Below, in pieces: positions 1 through 7,608 of a DNA stretch of 64,000 nucleotides. Numbering within the stretch: position 1 is the first letter of the stretch; each line of letters opens with the position of its first letter. The position numbers were made by a program, and so were the translations under genes. The stretch comes from JAJRXC01 sp047639555 (GTDB taxonomy: Bacteria > Actinomycetota > Acidimicrobiia > Acidimicrobiales > Aldehydirespiratoraceae), in the NCBI GenBank assembly GCA_047639555.1, contig JBLIOE010000001.1, positions 186,001 to 250,000 of the forward strand, read 5' to 3'. Under the pieces are notes generated by a model. It made no database searches. It had not been told where the DNA came from and saw only the letters and a program-made list of their open reading frames with translations.

Positions 1-73
1 CATGGGGCTCCGAACAAGAGGGGCGAGGGGACGGCCCAGGATCGGAGATCCCAGGCGCTCTAGTCTGACCCGA

Positions 74-1150
74 ATGGATCTTCCGGTGGTGCCGCCCGTC
101 AAACCCATGTTGGCCAAAGCGGTCGATGGCATTCCTGAGATCGGTGACCTGGCTTTCGAACCGAAGTGGGATGGCTTCCGTTGCATCGTCTTTCGCGATG
201 GCGACGAGGTCTACCTCGGGTCGAGAAACGAGAAGCCACTCACTCGCTACTTTCCGGAGCTGATTGAGCCGCTGAAGGCGTCGCTCCCCGATCGTTGTGT
301 GGTCGATGGCGAGATCATCGTCACGGTCGACAACCACCTCGGCTTCGACTCTCTTCAGCAGCGCATCCATCCCGCCGAATCACGCGTGTTGCGACTCTCC
401 GAGGAGACCCCGGCCGAGTTCGTCGCCTTCGATGTGCTGGCGGTGCACGACACGGATCTCACCGATGAACCGTTCCGCGATCGACGGCAGATTCTCGAAG
501 CGATCGGCGCGAACTTTGAAGCGCCCATCCATCTCGTGCCGTCGACCCTTGATCGCGAGATCGCCCACGACTGGTACGTCCGGTTCGAAGGGGCTGGCCT
601 CGACGGGCTGATCGCCAAGCCGCGTGACGGCACCTACATGCCGAACAAGCGCACGCAATACAAGGTCAAACACACCCGCACCGCTGATGTGGTCGTCGCC
701 GGATATCGGCTCCACAAGGATGGCGAGGGTGTGGGTTCGATGTTGGTCGGCCTGCACGACGAAGAGGGTCGTCTCCAACACATGGGGGTCGCTTCGAGCT
801 TCAAGGCCAGCCTGCGGGGCGAACTCATCGAGACCCTCGCTCCCTACCTTCTTGAAGACCCGACCGATCACCCGTGGTCAGAGTGGATGAACCCAGACGC
901 GCATCAGGACGGGCTCATGCCGGGCACTCCCAACCGGTGGAGCCAGGGCAAGGACACCGCCACCTGGGCAACGATGACCTGTGAGCTCGTCGCCGAGGTC
1001 AAATACGAGGCTGTGCTCAACGGCCGCTTCCGAGGCACCACCCGGTTCGTCCGCTGGCGCCCCGACCGCGACGCCGAATCGTGTGCCTACGACCAGCTGG
1101 AGACCGCGGCCCCAGTGGGTATTAGCGAAGTGCTCGGCGCCGAGGGTTAA
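74..1150 (+). CDS. ligC: ATP-dependent DNA ligase, LigC type
   Basis: Probably joins nicks in DNA using ATP, with a covalent lysine-AMP intermediate. The adenylation motif KWDG is at residues 31-34 (Lys31 as nucleophile). Downstream are the nucleotidyltransferase motifs ending in the KYK-like stretch YKVKHTRTADVVV, followed by an OB-fold region. The length, 358 aa, fits the short stand-alone mycobacterial LigC/LigD-ligase class rather than LigB. I chose ATG 74, which begins MDLPVVPPVKPML, because the frame upstream to the window edge encodes arginine-rich non-conserved sequence. The gene is followed convergently by the HD hydrolase. No Ku or LigD polymerase gene is visible nearby, so a role in end joining cannot be inferred from context. 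Confidence 0.85.
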   Translation: MDLPVVPPVKPMLAKAVDGIPEIGDLAFEPKWDGFRCIVFRDGDEVYLGSRNEKPLTRYFPELIEPLKASLPDRCVVDGEIIVTVDNHLGFDSLQQRIHPAESRVLRLSEETPAEFVAFDVLAVHDTDLTDEPFRDRRQILEAIGANFEAPIHLVPSTLDREIAHDWYVRFEGAGLDGLIAKPRDGTYMPNKRTQYKVKHTRTADVVVAGYRLHKDGEGVGSMLVGLHDEEGRLQHMGVASSFKASLRGELIETLAPYLLEDPTDHPWSEWMNPDAHQDGLMPGTPNRWSQGKDTATWATMTCELVAEVKYEAVLNGRFRGTTRFVRWRPDRDAESCAYDQLETAAPVGISEVLGAEG

Positions 1151-1198
1151 CGAGGATCTCGGCCGCCGGTTCTCGCTCACCGTTCTCTCGTACTTCTG

Positions 1199-1825
1199 TT
1201 AGTTCTCGAGGATCGTTCCTTCGACCACCGCTTGGTCGATCAAGGTTTCCACGATCTCCCAAACACCTTCGAGACCGTCGGCCATCTTCGAATTGATCGC
1301 CTTCACCTCGCTCGCCTTCACGCCGCGGCGAGTCCATGACTTTCCGCCGATCGCGAGGTTCAGCAAGAAGGGCTGCAGACGATCACAGCTGTAGGCGAAT
1401 CGAGCCTCGGGTGTCTCTCGGGTTTCGTACTCATCCCACAACGCCCGCAGCTCGGAGGCTTCAGGTTCGGGCAACAGCGCAAAGATTCGGTCGGCCGCGA
1501 TGATCTCCGCGGCCTCTTGCGCCGCACGCGCCTCGTAGTCGTAGATATCGACATCGCCGGCATCAATCTCGACGATGTCGTGCACTAGAAGGATACGAAT
1601 CGCTCGTTCGAGGTCGATCGGTTCCTTCGCGTGGGGCGCCATCACCATGGCAATCATCGCGAGGTGCCAGGAGTGCTCGGCGGAATTTTCCCGCCGGCTC
1701 TCGTCGACAAGATACGACTGCCGGAGTTCGGTCTTCAGCTTGTCGATCTCGTAGATGAAACTGATCCGCTGGGCGAGCGCGGGATCGGTGAGGGCGGCCA
1801 GTGCGATGGCATCGTTTTGGTCCAT
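1199..1825 (-). CDS. HD-domain hydrolase (YfbR/HDDC2-like)
   Basis: A 208-residue HD-superfamily metal-dependent phosphohydrolase, of the type that includes 5'-deoxynucleotidases. The metal motif is visible as AEHSWH (His51), LLVHDIVEID (His82-Asp83) and a distal Asp in YSCDRLQPF. The start at ATG 1825 is supported by a GAAGGA ribosome site 6 bases upstream. A longer frame reaches 1915 but would overlap the upstream exonuclease gene. It lies 10 bp downstream of that exonuclease on the same strand, so the two are probably cotranscribed. The substrate is inferred to be a (deoxy)nucleoside monophosphate from the family only. Confidence 0.8.
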   Translation of the reverse strand: MDQNDAIALAALTDPALAQRISFIYEIDKLKTELRQSYLVDESRRENSAEHSWHLAMIAMVMAPHAKEPIDLERAIRILLVHDIVEIDAGDVDIYDYEARAAQEAAEIIAADRIFALLPEPEASELRALWDEYETRETPEARFAYSCDRLQPFLLNLAIGGKSWTRRGVKASEVKAINSKMADGLEGVWEIVETLIDQAVVEGTILEN

Positions 1826-1835
1826 GTCGTGTCCT

Positions 1836-2711
1836 TCAGGCCTGAAAGTTCGAGAAGAGCTGATGGGCTCGTTGCGCGACACGGTCGGCGCCAATTCCGG
1901 CACAGCGTTCGTCAAAGCCGGCTACGGGACCGGTCCAAACCATCTCGTCGACCGTGGCGCTCACTGGCGCATCGATATCAACCGTGGCAATGCGGCGAAA
2001 GAGCAGTGCGTCCTCGAAATTCTCTCGGAGTGTCATCGCGAGCTTCGCCGCGCCCCGCACGTCAATGCCGTCCCACTGGGCGACATCAAAGGGCACATGG
2101 TCGATGTGGCCGAAACGGGTGAGGACCTTGGCGGCCGATTTTGCGCCCCAACCTTGCAGACCAGGAAAGCCGTCGGCCGTGTCGCCTACGACACCGAGAT
2201 AGTCCGGGATCGACTCGGGCGGCACGCCGAATTTCTTGATCACGCCGGCCCGGTCGTAGGTGATCTCGCGACGGCGATCGAGTTGTACGACCCGACCGTC
2301 AGCGGTCACACACTGGGCGAGATCCTTGTCGGGTGTGCAGATGATGACTTGCTCCACTCGGGGGTCGGCCGCCGCCATGGCCGCGCCCGCCGCCATGCCA
2401 TCATCGGCTTCGTGGGTGACCTGGGGCCACACCGTGAAGCCGGCCAGCTCAAGCAACTCCTCCATTTCGAGAAATTGCCCCAGGATGTCGGGATCAATAC
2501 CGCTGCCGTCCTTGTAGCCGTCGTAGAGGTCGTTGCGGAACGACTCGACCACTTGATCGGTGGCGATCCCAATATGGGTCGCTCCACCGGCAACCAGGTC
2601 GAGCACCGTGTTGAGCACGCCGCGCTGGGCCCCGTGGCGGAGATCCTTGTTGGCCGGCGAGTAGTGGTACCGAAACAGCTCGTAGGTGCCGTCGACGAGG
2701 TGCACCTTCAT
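1836..2711 (-). CDS. 5'-3' exonuclease, PolA N-terminal type
   Basis: A stand-alone 291-aa 5'-nuclease of the PolA 5'-3' exonuclease/FEN family. It starts with the conserved metal-binding stretch VHLVDGTYELFR (Asp7). Acidic clusters follow in CTPDKDLAQCV, and there is a helix-hairpin-helix region PDYLGVVGDTADGFPGLQGWG, with GDTADGFPG typical of the family. It likely removes RNA primers or flaps. I chose ATG 2711; the open frame upstream to 3011 encodes unconserved sequence that overlaps the helicase on the other strand. It is divergent from the HrpB-like gene with a 65-bp gap and is followed by the HD hydrolase after 10 bp. Confidence 0.85.
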   Translation of the reverse strand: MKVHLVDGTYELFRYHYSPANKDLRHGAQRGVLNTVLDLVAGGATHIGIATDQVVESFRNDLYDGYKDGSGIDPDILGQFLEMEELLELAGFTVWPQVTHEADDGMAAGAAMAAADPRVEQVIICTPDKDLAQCVTADGRVVQLDRRREITYDRAGVIKKFGVPPESIPDYLGVVGDTADGFPGLQGWGAKSAAKVLTRFGHIDHVPFDVAQWDGIDVRGAAKLAMTLRENFEDALLFRRIATVDIDAPVSATVDEMVWTGPVAGFDERCAGIGADRVAQRAHQLFSNFQA

Positions 2712-2776
2712 CGGGCGAACCGGGGGGTCAGAGAACACATCTCGGGAGCCTCGCACAAGGGCGGGCGCGACGCGGC

Positions 2777-5143
2777 ATGATGCTCCCGATGTCCGTACCC
2801 CCGACTGACCTGCCTGTCGAAGAGGTGATTGACGCCGTACGCGGCGCGCTCGCCAACCAGGGACATGCGGTGCTTCAGGCCGAGCCCGGGGCCGGAAAAA
2901 CGACGGTTGTTCCGCTTCGTCTTCTCGATGAACCCTGGCTGGCCGGTCGCAAGATCGTGCTGCTCGAGCCCCGCCGTGTGGCGGCCCGTGCCGCCGCTCG
3001 CCGGATGGCATCGATGCTGAACGAGTCGCCCGGCGACACCGTGGGTTGGGTGACCCGCGACGACCGCCGCATCGGCCCCAGCACCCGCATCGAAGTTGTC
3101 ACCGAAGGGGTGCTCACCGCTCGCCTCGTCAACGACCCCAAGCTCGCCGACACCGCGTTGATCATCTTCGACGAGTTCCACGAACGCTCACTTCCGGGCG
3201 ACACCGGTCTCGCGCTCGCGCTCCACTCGCGACGGCACTACGGGCTCACCGCCCGGCTACTGGTGATGTCGGCCACGATCGACGGCGAAGCAGTCGCCGA
3301 GCTGCTGGGCGACGGAGAGCCGGCGCCCGTGATTTCCTCCGTGGGCCGCACGTATCCGATCGAGGTGAAGTGGCGGCCGAAGAAGCGGCGAGACCCGCTC
3401 GTGCCCGCCGTTATTCGCTCGGTGAACGAAGCGCTGCGCGGTCTCGACGACGTGCTGGTCTTTCTGCCGGGCGTCGGCGAGATTCGATCCACCGAACGCG
3501 CGCTCACCGCTGAGCTCGGCCCCGACGGTCCGGCGGTGATGCCTCTCCATGGTTCGCTTCCGGCCGCCGAACAAGACGCCGCGCTGGTGCCTCGGGTAAT
3601 GCGGCGCGTGGTGCTCGCCACCGATCTCGCCGAGACCAGCCTCACGGTCGAAGGAATCGGATCCGTCGTCGATGCCGGCCTCGCCCGAGTGCCCCGCCAC
3701 GACATTCGCACCGGCATGACCGCGCTCCATACCGTCAACACGTCTCGCGCCTCCGCCGAGCAGCGGGCCGGTCGAGCCGGCCGTACCGGTCCGGGTGTCG
3801 CCATCCGGCTCTGGTCGAAAGTCGAACACGGCAGTCGGGCCCCATTCCTTCCCCCGTCCATCGCCGAGGTCGAGCTCTCCGATCTCGTCCTCGACCTGGC
3901 CCAGCGGGGAATCACTGACCCCGCGACGGTGCCGTTCCTGGATCAGCCGCCGGCCGAGCACTGGGCCGACGGTGTGGCGCTACTCCGCCGCCTCGGTGCG
4001 CTCGATGAAGGCGGCACGCCGACCGAGCGAGGACTCTGGATGGCGCGGGTGCCGGCCCATCCCCGTTTGGCCCGCATGGTCGTGGAGTCTCGCCACCCTT
4101 GGCTCGCCTGTCTTCTCACCGCACTACTCGAGGACCGCGATGTCCTTCGTGGTCGTCCCACCGAGCTTCCGGCCGACCTCGAAGAACGACTCATGCTCGT
4201 CCTCGACCGCGATCGCCATCACGACGCAATGGACGGCCGGGCGGTTCGGCAGGTGCGCGAACGGGCGGAGGACCTGGCCCGACGGCAAGGCATCGGTTCG
4301 ACCGATGTCGACCCGGCCGACATGGGCGCAATTCTGGCGCTCGGCTTTCCGGACCGGGTCGGGCGGGCCAAGCGCGGTATCCGCGGCCGGTTCGCGCTCG
4401 CCGACGGCCGGTCCGCCAAGCTCCCGCGAAGTGACGCGCTCGCCGACGCGCTCGGTCTTGTTGCGGTCGATCTCGGCGGACGCCCGAAGGACCCCACGAT
4501 CAATCGGGCCGCACGGCTCGAAGCGACGATCGACCATCTCGTCTACGCCACGCCGGATCTCGACGCGACGCTCGCCGACATCCGGTCCGGATGGGGCATC
4601 GAACCAACTGACGGCGGACGCCACGACGGCCTGGGTTCGCGCAACGTGCTGCTCTCGCTCGGCGGCCGCACCTATCTCGAAGTAGTCGGCCCCGACCTCG
4701 AACAGGGCGACCCACCCGGACCGCGCCCGTTCGGCATCGACGAACTCGACGAACCGACACTCATCACTTGGGCCGCCGGCGTCCCCAGCATCGACACGTG
4801 GATCGACTGGGCCCGGGCCCGCGGTGTCGACCCCGGCGACCCGTTCGAGATGCAACGCACCACGCCCGGCGGCGAGATCCTCCGCTGGCGGCTGACCATG
4901 CCTCCGTTCGAGGGCGATGGCGTGTTGCCGTTTCTCATCGAGTGGCCCGGGGTGACCCCGGCCGCCACTGCCGCAACTGGCTGCAGCCTGATGTCACTCG
5001 AGCTCCAGCACCCGGACCCGGCGATCGGCAGTCGGCTCGGCGAATACGCGGTGCCCGTAGAAGTCACGAAAGGCGAGCGCCTTCTCCGCGCCACGATCTT
5101 TACGCCCACGGGCGTGGTGACACTTGAGAGCGGGCCGCACTAG
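2777..5143 (+). CDS. HrpB-like ATP-dependent helicase fused to a VOC/glyoxalase-like domain
   Basis: Residues 1 to about 580 form a DEAH-family HrpB-like helicase: Walker A PGAGKTT (37-43), motif II DEFH (132-135), SAT motif VMSATIDGE, motif VI RAGRAGRTG and an HA2-like region ending near VAVDLGG. The usual HrpB C-terminal domain is absent. From about residue 583 the frame continues without a stop into a glyoxalase-like (VOC, PF13468-like) domain starting ATIDHLVYATPDLD and running to the end at 788. HrpB proteins are usually 800-850 aa, so the fusion imitates the normal length. The join contains no internal start with a convincing ribosome site. Starts at ATG 2777, 2780 or 2789 are all possible. 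An assembly artefact cannot be excluded, but the frame is clean. Confidence 0.8.
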   Translation: MMLPMSVPPTDLPVEEVIDAVRGALANQGHAVLQAEPGAGKTTVVPLRLLDEPWLAGRKIVLLEPRRVAARAAARRMASMLNESPGDTVGWVTRDDRRIGPSTRIEVVTEGVLTARLVNDPKLADTALIIFDEFHERSLPGDTGLALALHSRRHYGLTARLLVMSATIDGEAVAELLGDGEPAPVISSVGRTYPIEVKWRPKKRRDPLVPAVIRSVNEALRGLDDVLVFLPGVGEIRSTERALTAELGPDGPAVMPLHGSLPAAEQDAALVPRVMRRVVLATDLAETSLTVEGIGSVVDAGLARVPRHDIRTGMTALHTVNTSRASAEQRAGRAGRTGPGVAIRLWSKVEHGSRAPFLPPSIAEVELSDLVLDLAQRGITDPATVPFLDQPPAEHWADGVALLRRLGALDEGGTPTERGLWMARVPAHPRLARMVVESRHPWLACLLTALLEDRDVLRGRPTELPADLEERLMLVLDRDRHHDAMDGRAVRQVRERAEDLARRQGIGSTDVDPADMGAILALGFPDRVGRAKRGIRGRFALADGRSAKLPRSDALADALGLVAVDLGGRPKDPTINRAARLEATIDHLVYATPDLDATLADIRSGWGIEPTDGGRHDGLGSRNVLLSLGGRTYLEVVGPDLEQGDPPGPRPFGIDELDEPTLITWAAGVPSIDTWIDWARARGVDPGDPFEMQRTTPGGEILRWRLTMPPFEGDGVLPFLIEWPGVTPAATAATGCSLMSLELQHPDPAIGSRLGEYAVPVEVTKGERLLRATIFTPTGVVTLESGPH

Positions 5144-5157
5144 CGGCCACTCTTCTC

Positions 5158-5559
5158 CTACTCCTGGACCAACTCGATGAGGGTGCCGAAGCTGCCCTTC
5201 GGGTGCACAAAGGCGACGGTGGTGCCACGAGAACCGGGGCGGGGGGCCTGATCGATCGCAGTCGCTCCGGCCGCGACCATCTGGGCCAGCGCGTCGGCGC
5301 AGTTGTCGACCCGATATCCAACATGGTGAAGGCCTTCGCCTCGTTTGGCGAGATATTTCGCGATGGGCGAGTCGTCCCGGGTGGCCGCAGTGAGCTGGAT
5401 GTAGCTGTCGGCAACCTTGATAAGCGCCTCTTCCACACCGTCGGAATCAACGATCTCTCGATGATGGACCTCGGCTCCGAACGCCTCGCCGTAGTAGGCG
5501 ATCGCGGCTTCGAGGTCGTTGACGGCAATAGCAATGTGGTCTATTTCGGTGAGCTGCAC
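5158..5559 (-). CDS. mce: Methylmalonyl-CoA epimerase
   Basis: A 133-aa single VOC-fold protein that should interconvert (S)- and (R)-methylmalonyl-CoA in propionate or odd-chain metabolism. The family signature is clear: TEIDHIAIAVNDLEAAI at the N-terminus (His8 as metal ligand), GEGLHHVGYRVDN, HPKGSFGTLIEL with the terminal Glu ligand. The start is the GTG at 5559, immediately before QLTEIDH; no ATG exists at the right place, and the frame upstream belongs to the antisense of the DivIVA-like gene. It is convergent with the helicase-VOC fusion (15-bp gap). The mutase is not in this window. Confidence 0.88.
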   Translation of the reverse strand: MQLTEIDHIAIAVNDLEAAIAYYGEAFGAEVHHREIVDSDGVEEALIKVADSYIQLTAATRDDSPIAKYLAKRGEGLHHVGYRVDNCADALAQMVAAGATAIDQAPRPGSRGTTVAFVHPKGSFGTLIELVQE

Positions 5560-5662
5560 GAACCGATCGTACGGCCTCGCGCGGTGGGCAACCAACGGCG
5601 GACGACCGCTCCCGGGAGCGACTGCCACCACCACCGCGCTACGTGGTGGAATACTCAACACT

Positions 5663-6310
5663 GTGGACCTAACGCCAGAAGACCTCGAACGCGCAGAGTT
5701 CGGCAAAACCGACGGCGGATTCAACCCCGACGCGGTACGCGAGATGTTGCGCAAGGCCGCCGAACGTATTCGTTCCCTCGAACGCGACGGCGTGAAGAGT
5801 GTCTCCGAATCGGTGAGTGCAGTGCTCGAACAAGCCGTGAAGTCCGGCGAAGAACTGGTGTCGGCCGCCACCAAAGATGCCGACGCGGTGCGAAGTTCAG
5901 CCGATTCGGATGCCGAACGGGTCTCGGCCGACGCCGCGGCCGTGGCCGCCAAAGCGATCGCCGAAGGCGAGAAGGCTGCGGCCGAACGAGTCGACGGAGC
6001 TGACACGAAGGTCGCAGAAATCCTCGCGCAGGCTGAGAGTGACGCACGCGCTCGATCCGCGAAGGTCATCAACGATGCCCAACAGCGGCTCGATCGATTG
6101 CTCGCCGCCGAGCGAGATGTCCATGATCGGCTGTCCGCCGCGATGACTGACATCCAGGCGTCGGTTTCTCGGGTCGGAGTGAGTCAGGCGGAAGAACTCG
6201 CACTGACGGTTGAGGACCCGGCCGACGACCTGACCTGGGCTGACGCTTCCGGCGACGAAGCCGATAACGAAGACGCCGACGCCGACGCCGACCAACGCAA
6301 GTCGGCGTAG
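5663..6310 (+). CDS. DivIVA-like coiled-coil protein
   Basis: A 215-aa cytoplasmic protein. The first about 40 residues (LTPEDLERAEFGKTDGG, then FNPDAVREML) match the DivIVA N-terminal pattern, in which the F-x-G-Y-containing turn is followed by a helix. The rest is an Ala/Glu/Asp-rich coiled coil over residues 40-190 with an acidic tail. I chose GTG 5663 because it puts the DivIVA motif at the N-terminus; the longer frame from 5519 crosses the divergent epimerase start. It likely acts as a scaffold in polar growth or division, but the assignment as the main Wag31/DivIVA is not supported because the usual division-cluster neighbours are absent. Confidence 0.7.
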   Translation: MDLTPEDLERAEFGKTDGGFNPDAVREMLRKAAERIRSLERDGVKSVSESVSAVLEQAVKSGEELVSAATKDADAVRSSADSDAERVSADAAAVAAKAIAEGEKAAAERVDGADTKVAEILAQAESDARARSAKVINDAQQRLDRLLAAERDVHDRLSAAMTDIQASVSRVGVSQAEELALTVEDPADDLTWADASGDEADNEDADADADQRKSA

Positions 6311-6315
6311 TCGCG

Positions 6316-6352
6316 GTCGACAACCGAACCGTCGACAACCGAACCGTCGACA
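6316..6352 (+). repeat. 15-bp direct repeat, 2.5 copies
   Basis: The unit GTCGACAACCGAACC occurs at 6316-6330 and 6331-6345, with a partial third copy (GTCGACA) to 6352. It lies just after the stop of the DivIVA-like gene in a gene-free stretch. Confidence 0.9.
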
Positions 6353-6604
6353 TAGGCCGCATTTGCTATTGCGACGAACACATGACGGAAAGAAATCTTA
6401 AGATAGTGCTTGTCATCTTATCGTCAATATCGTAATGTAACCGCAACACGGAGACGGACTGGATATCTCAACCCATCCTCCCCCCGAATCCGTGCGTTTC
6501 GAGGCGTCGTCTCGGATCTGCCGGCCAATCCATACCGCCCGCGCCCGGCAGGCCTGAGACGGCGCCTTGATCCGTTTTACGACGGAATTGTTACGACCGA
6601 ATTG
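6353..6604. other. Gene-poor intergenic stretch before recR
   Basis: About 250 bp without a supported gene. It is noticeably more AT-rich than the surroundings around 6385-6435. Two copies of GAATTGTTA sit near 6590-6607 at the end of recR. A 66-codon frame at 6410-6610 has no recognisable content. I see no clear terminator or RNA gene. Confidence 0.5.
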
Positions 6605-7249
6605 TTATGACTGAGTGCTGTCGGCGCCCGCAGGAGCCGCGGTTCCGGCGCTTAGGACTCGTCGCCCTTCGAGGGCGCGACCGAGCGTGAGCTCATCGGC
6701 GTATTCGAGATCGCCGCCCACCGGGAGCCCACTCGCGATTCGAGTGACCCGCACGCCCATGGGCTTCAGATACTTCACGAGCAGCGCGGCCGTGGCCTCA
6801 CCCTCGAGATTCGGGTTGGTGGCCACGATGATCTCTTCGATGTCTTCGGAACCGACCCGAGTCATCAACTCCTTCACGCGTAGTTGCTCGACCCCCACTC
6901 CATCGATCGGGCTGAAGGCGCCCTGCAGCACGTGGTAGCGACCGCGGAACTCTTGGGTCCGCTCGATCGCCACGATGTCCTGGCTGTCCTCGACAACACA
7001 GACCAGCCGTTCCTCTCGCCGAGGATCACGACAGATCGCACACTCCTCGCCGCCCTCGGAAAGGTTGAAGCAGCGATCGCAGAACGACACGCGCTCCTTC
7101 GCCTCATGAATGGCTTTCGAAAGGCGCAGCGCCTCTTCGGGGGGAGCCTTCAGGAGATAGAACGCAACCCGCTGCGCCGACTTCGGGCCAATACCCGGGA
7201 GTCGACCGAGCTGATCGATCAACTCTTGAACGGTGGCCGAATAGCTCAC
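6605..7249 (-). CDS. recR: Recombination protein RecR
   Basis: A 214-aa RecR that acts with RecF/RecO to load RecA at single-stranded gaps. Domains in order: helix-hairpin-helix LPGIGPKSAQR (17-27), four-cysteine zinc finger (Cys57, Cys60, Cys70, Cys73), Toprim domain starting LVCVVEDSQD, and a C-terminal GGDLEYADELTLGRAL motif. The start is GTG 7249, whose GTGA overlaps the TGA of ybaB, a typical translational coupling. The order dnaX-ybaB-recR is a widely conserved replication/repair operon. Confidence 0.96.
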   Translation of the reverse strand: MSYSATVQELIDQLGRLPGIGPKSAQRVAFYLLKAPPEEALRLSKAIHEAKERVSFCDRCFNLSEGGEECAICRDPRREERLVCVVEDSQDIVAIERTQEFRGRYHVLQGAFSPIDGVGVEQLRVKELMTRVGSEDIEEIIVATNPNLEGEATAALLVKYLKPMGVRVTRIASGLPVGGDLEYADELTLGRALEGRRVLSAGTAAPAGADSTQS

Positions 7250-7608
7250 TGATCCCCGCCGCCGAGCATCCCGCCCAGCCCGCCAAGATCCAGTCCGCCA
7301 AGATCCATGCCACCCATCGCGCCCTCTTGACCCGACTGAAGCTGAACCGACGCATCACGTAGCGCGGCGAGAACGAGGTCCTCAAGCAGTTGCGGATCAT
7401 CAGGGTCGATCGCCGACGGCTGGATCGATACCGAGTGGAAGTTGAAGTGGCCGTCGACTTCGATCTTTACGAGCCCGCCGCTCGCCTTTCCTTCGACCAC
7501 GCGCGACGCGGCCTCCTGGGCGTTGGCCATCATCTGCTGCGCAGACTCAAGAAGGCCGCCAAGGTCAGGCATGCCATCGCCGAATGGGTTGGTCGGGGTG
7601 TCGCTCAT
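7246..7608 (-). CDS. ybaB: YbaB/EbfC nucleoid-associated protein
   Basis: A 120-aa member of the YbaB/EbfC DNA-binding family. The core runs from LGGLLESAQQMMANAQEA through VKIEVDGHFNFHSVSI and DPDDPQLLEDLVLAALRDA. It has a Gly/Leu/Met-rich tail (GGMDLGGLDLGGLGGMLGG) that is longer and more repetitive than usual. The ATG at 7608 overlaps the dnaX stop as ATGA, and its own stop overlaps the recR GTG. It probably forms dimers that bind chromosomal DNA. Confidence 0.93.
   Translation of the reverse strand: MSDTPTNPFGDGMPDLGGLLESAQQMMANAQEAASRVVEGKASGGLVKIEVDGHFNFHSVSIQPSAIDPDDPQLLEDLVLAALRDASVQLQSGQEGAMGGMDLGGLDLGGLGGMLGGGDQ

Noticed and set aside
5133..5148. GGCCGC/GCGGCC hairpin at the end of the helicase-VOC gene
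   Set aside because: The 6-bp stem overlaps the stop codon and has no T tract; too weak for a terminator call.
6410..6610. 66-codon frame before recR
   Set aside because: No family motif, no ribosome site, and it overlaps the 3' end of recR.
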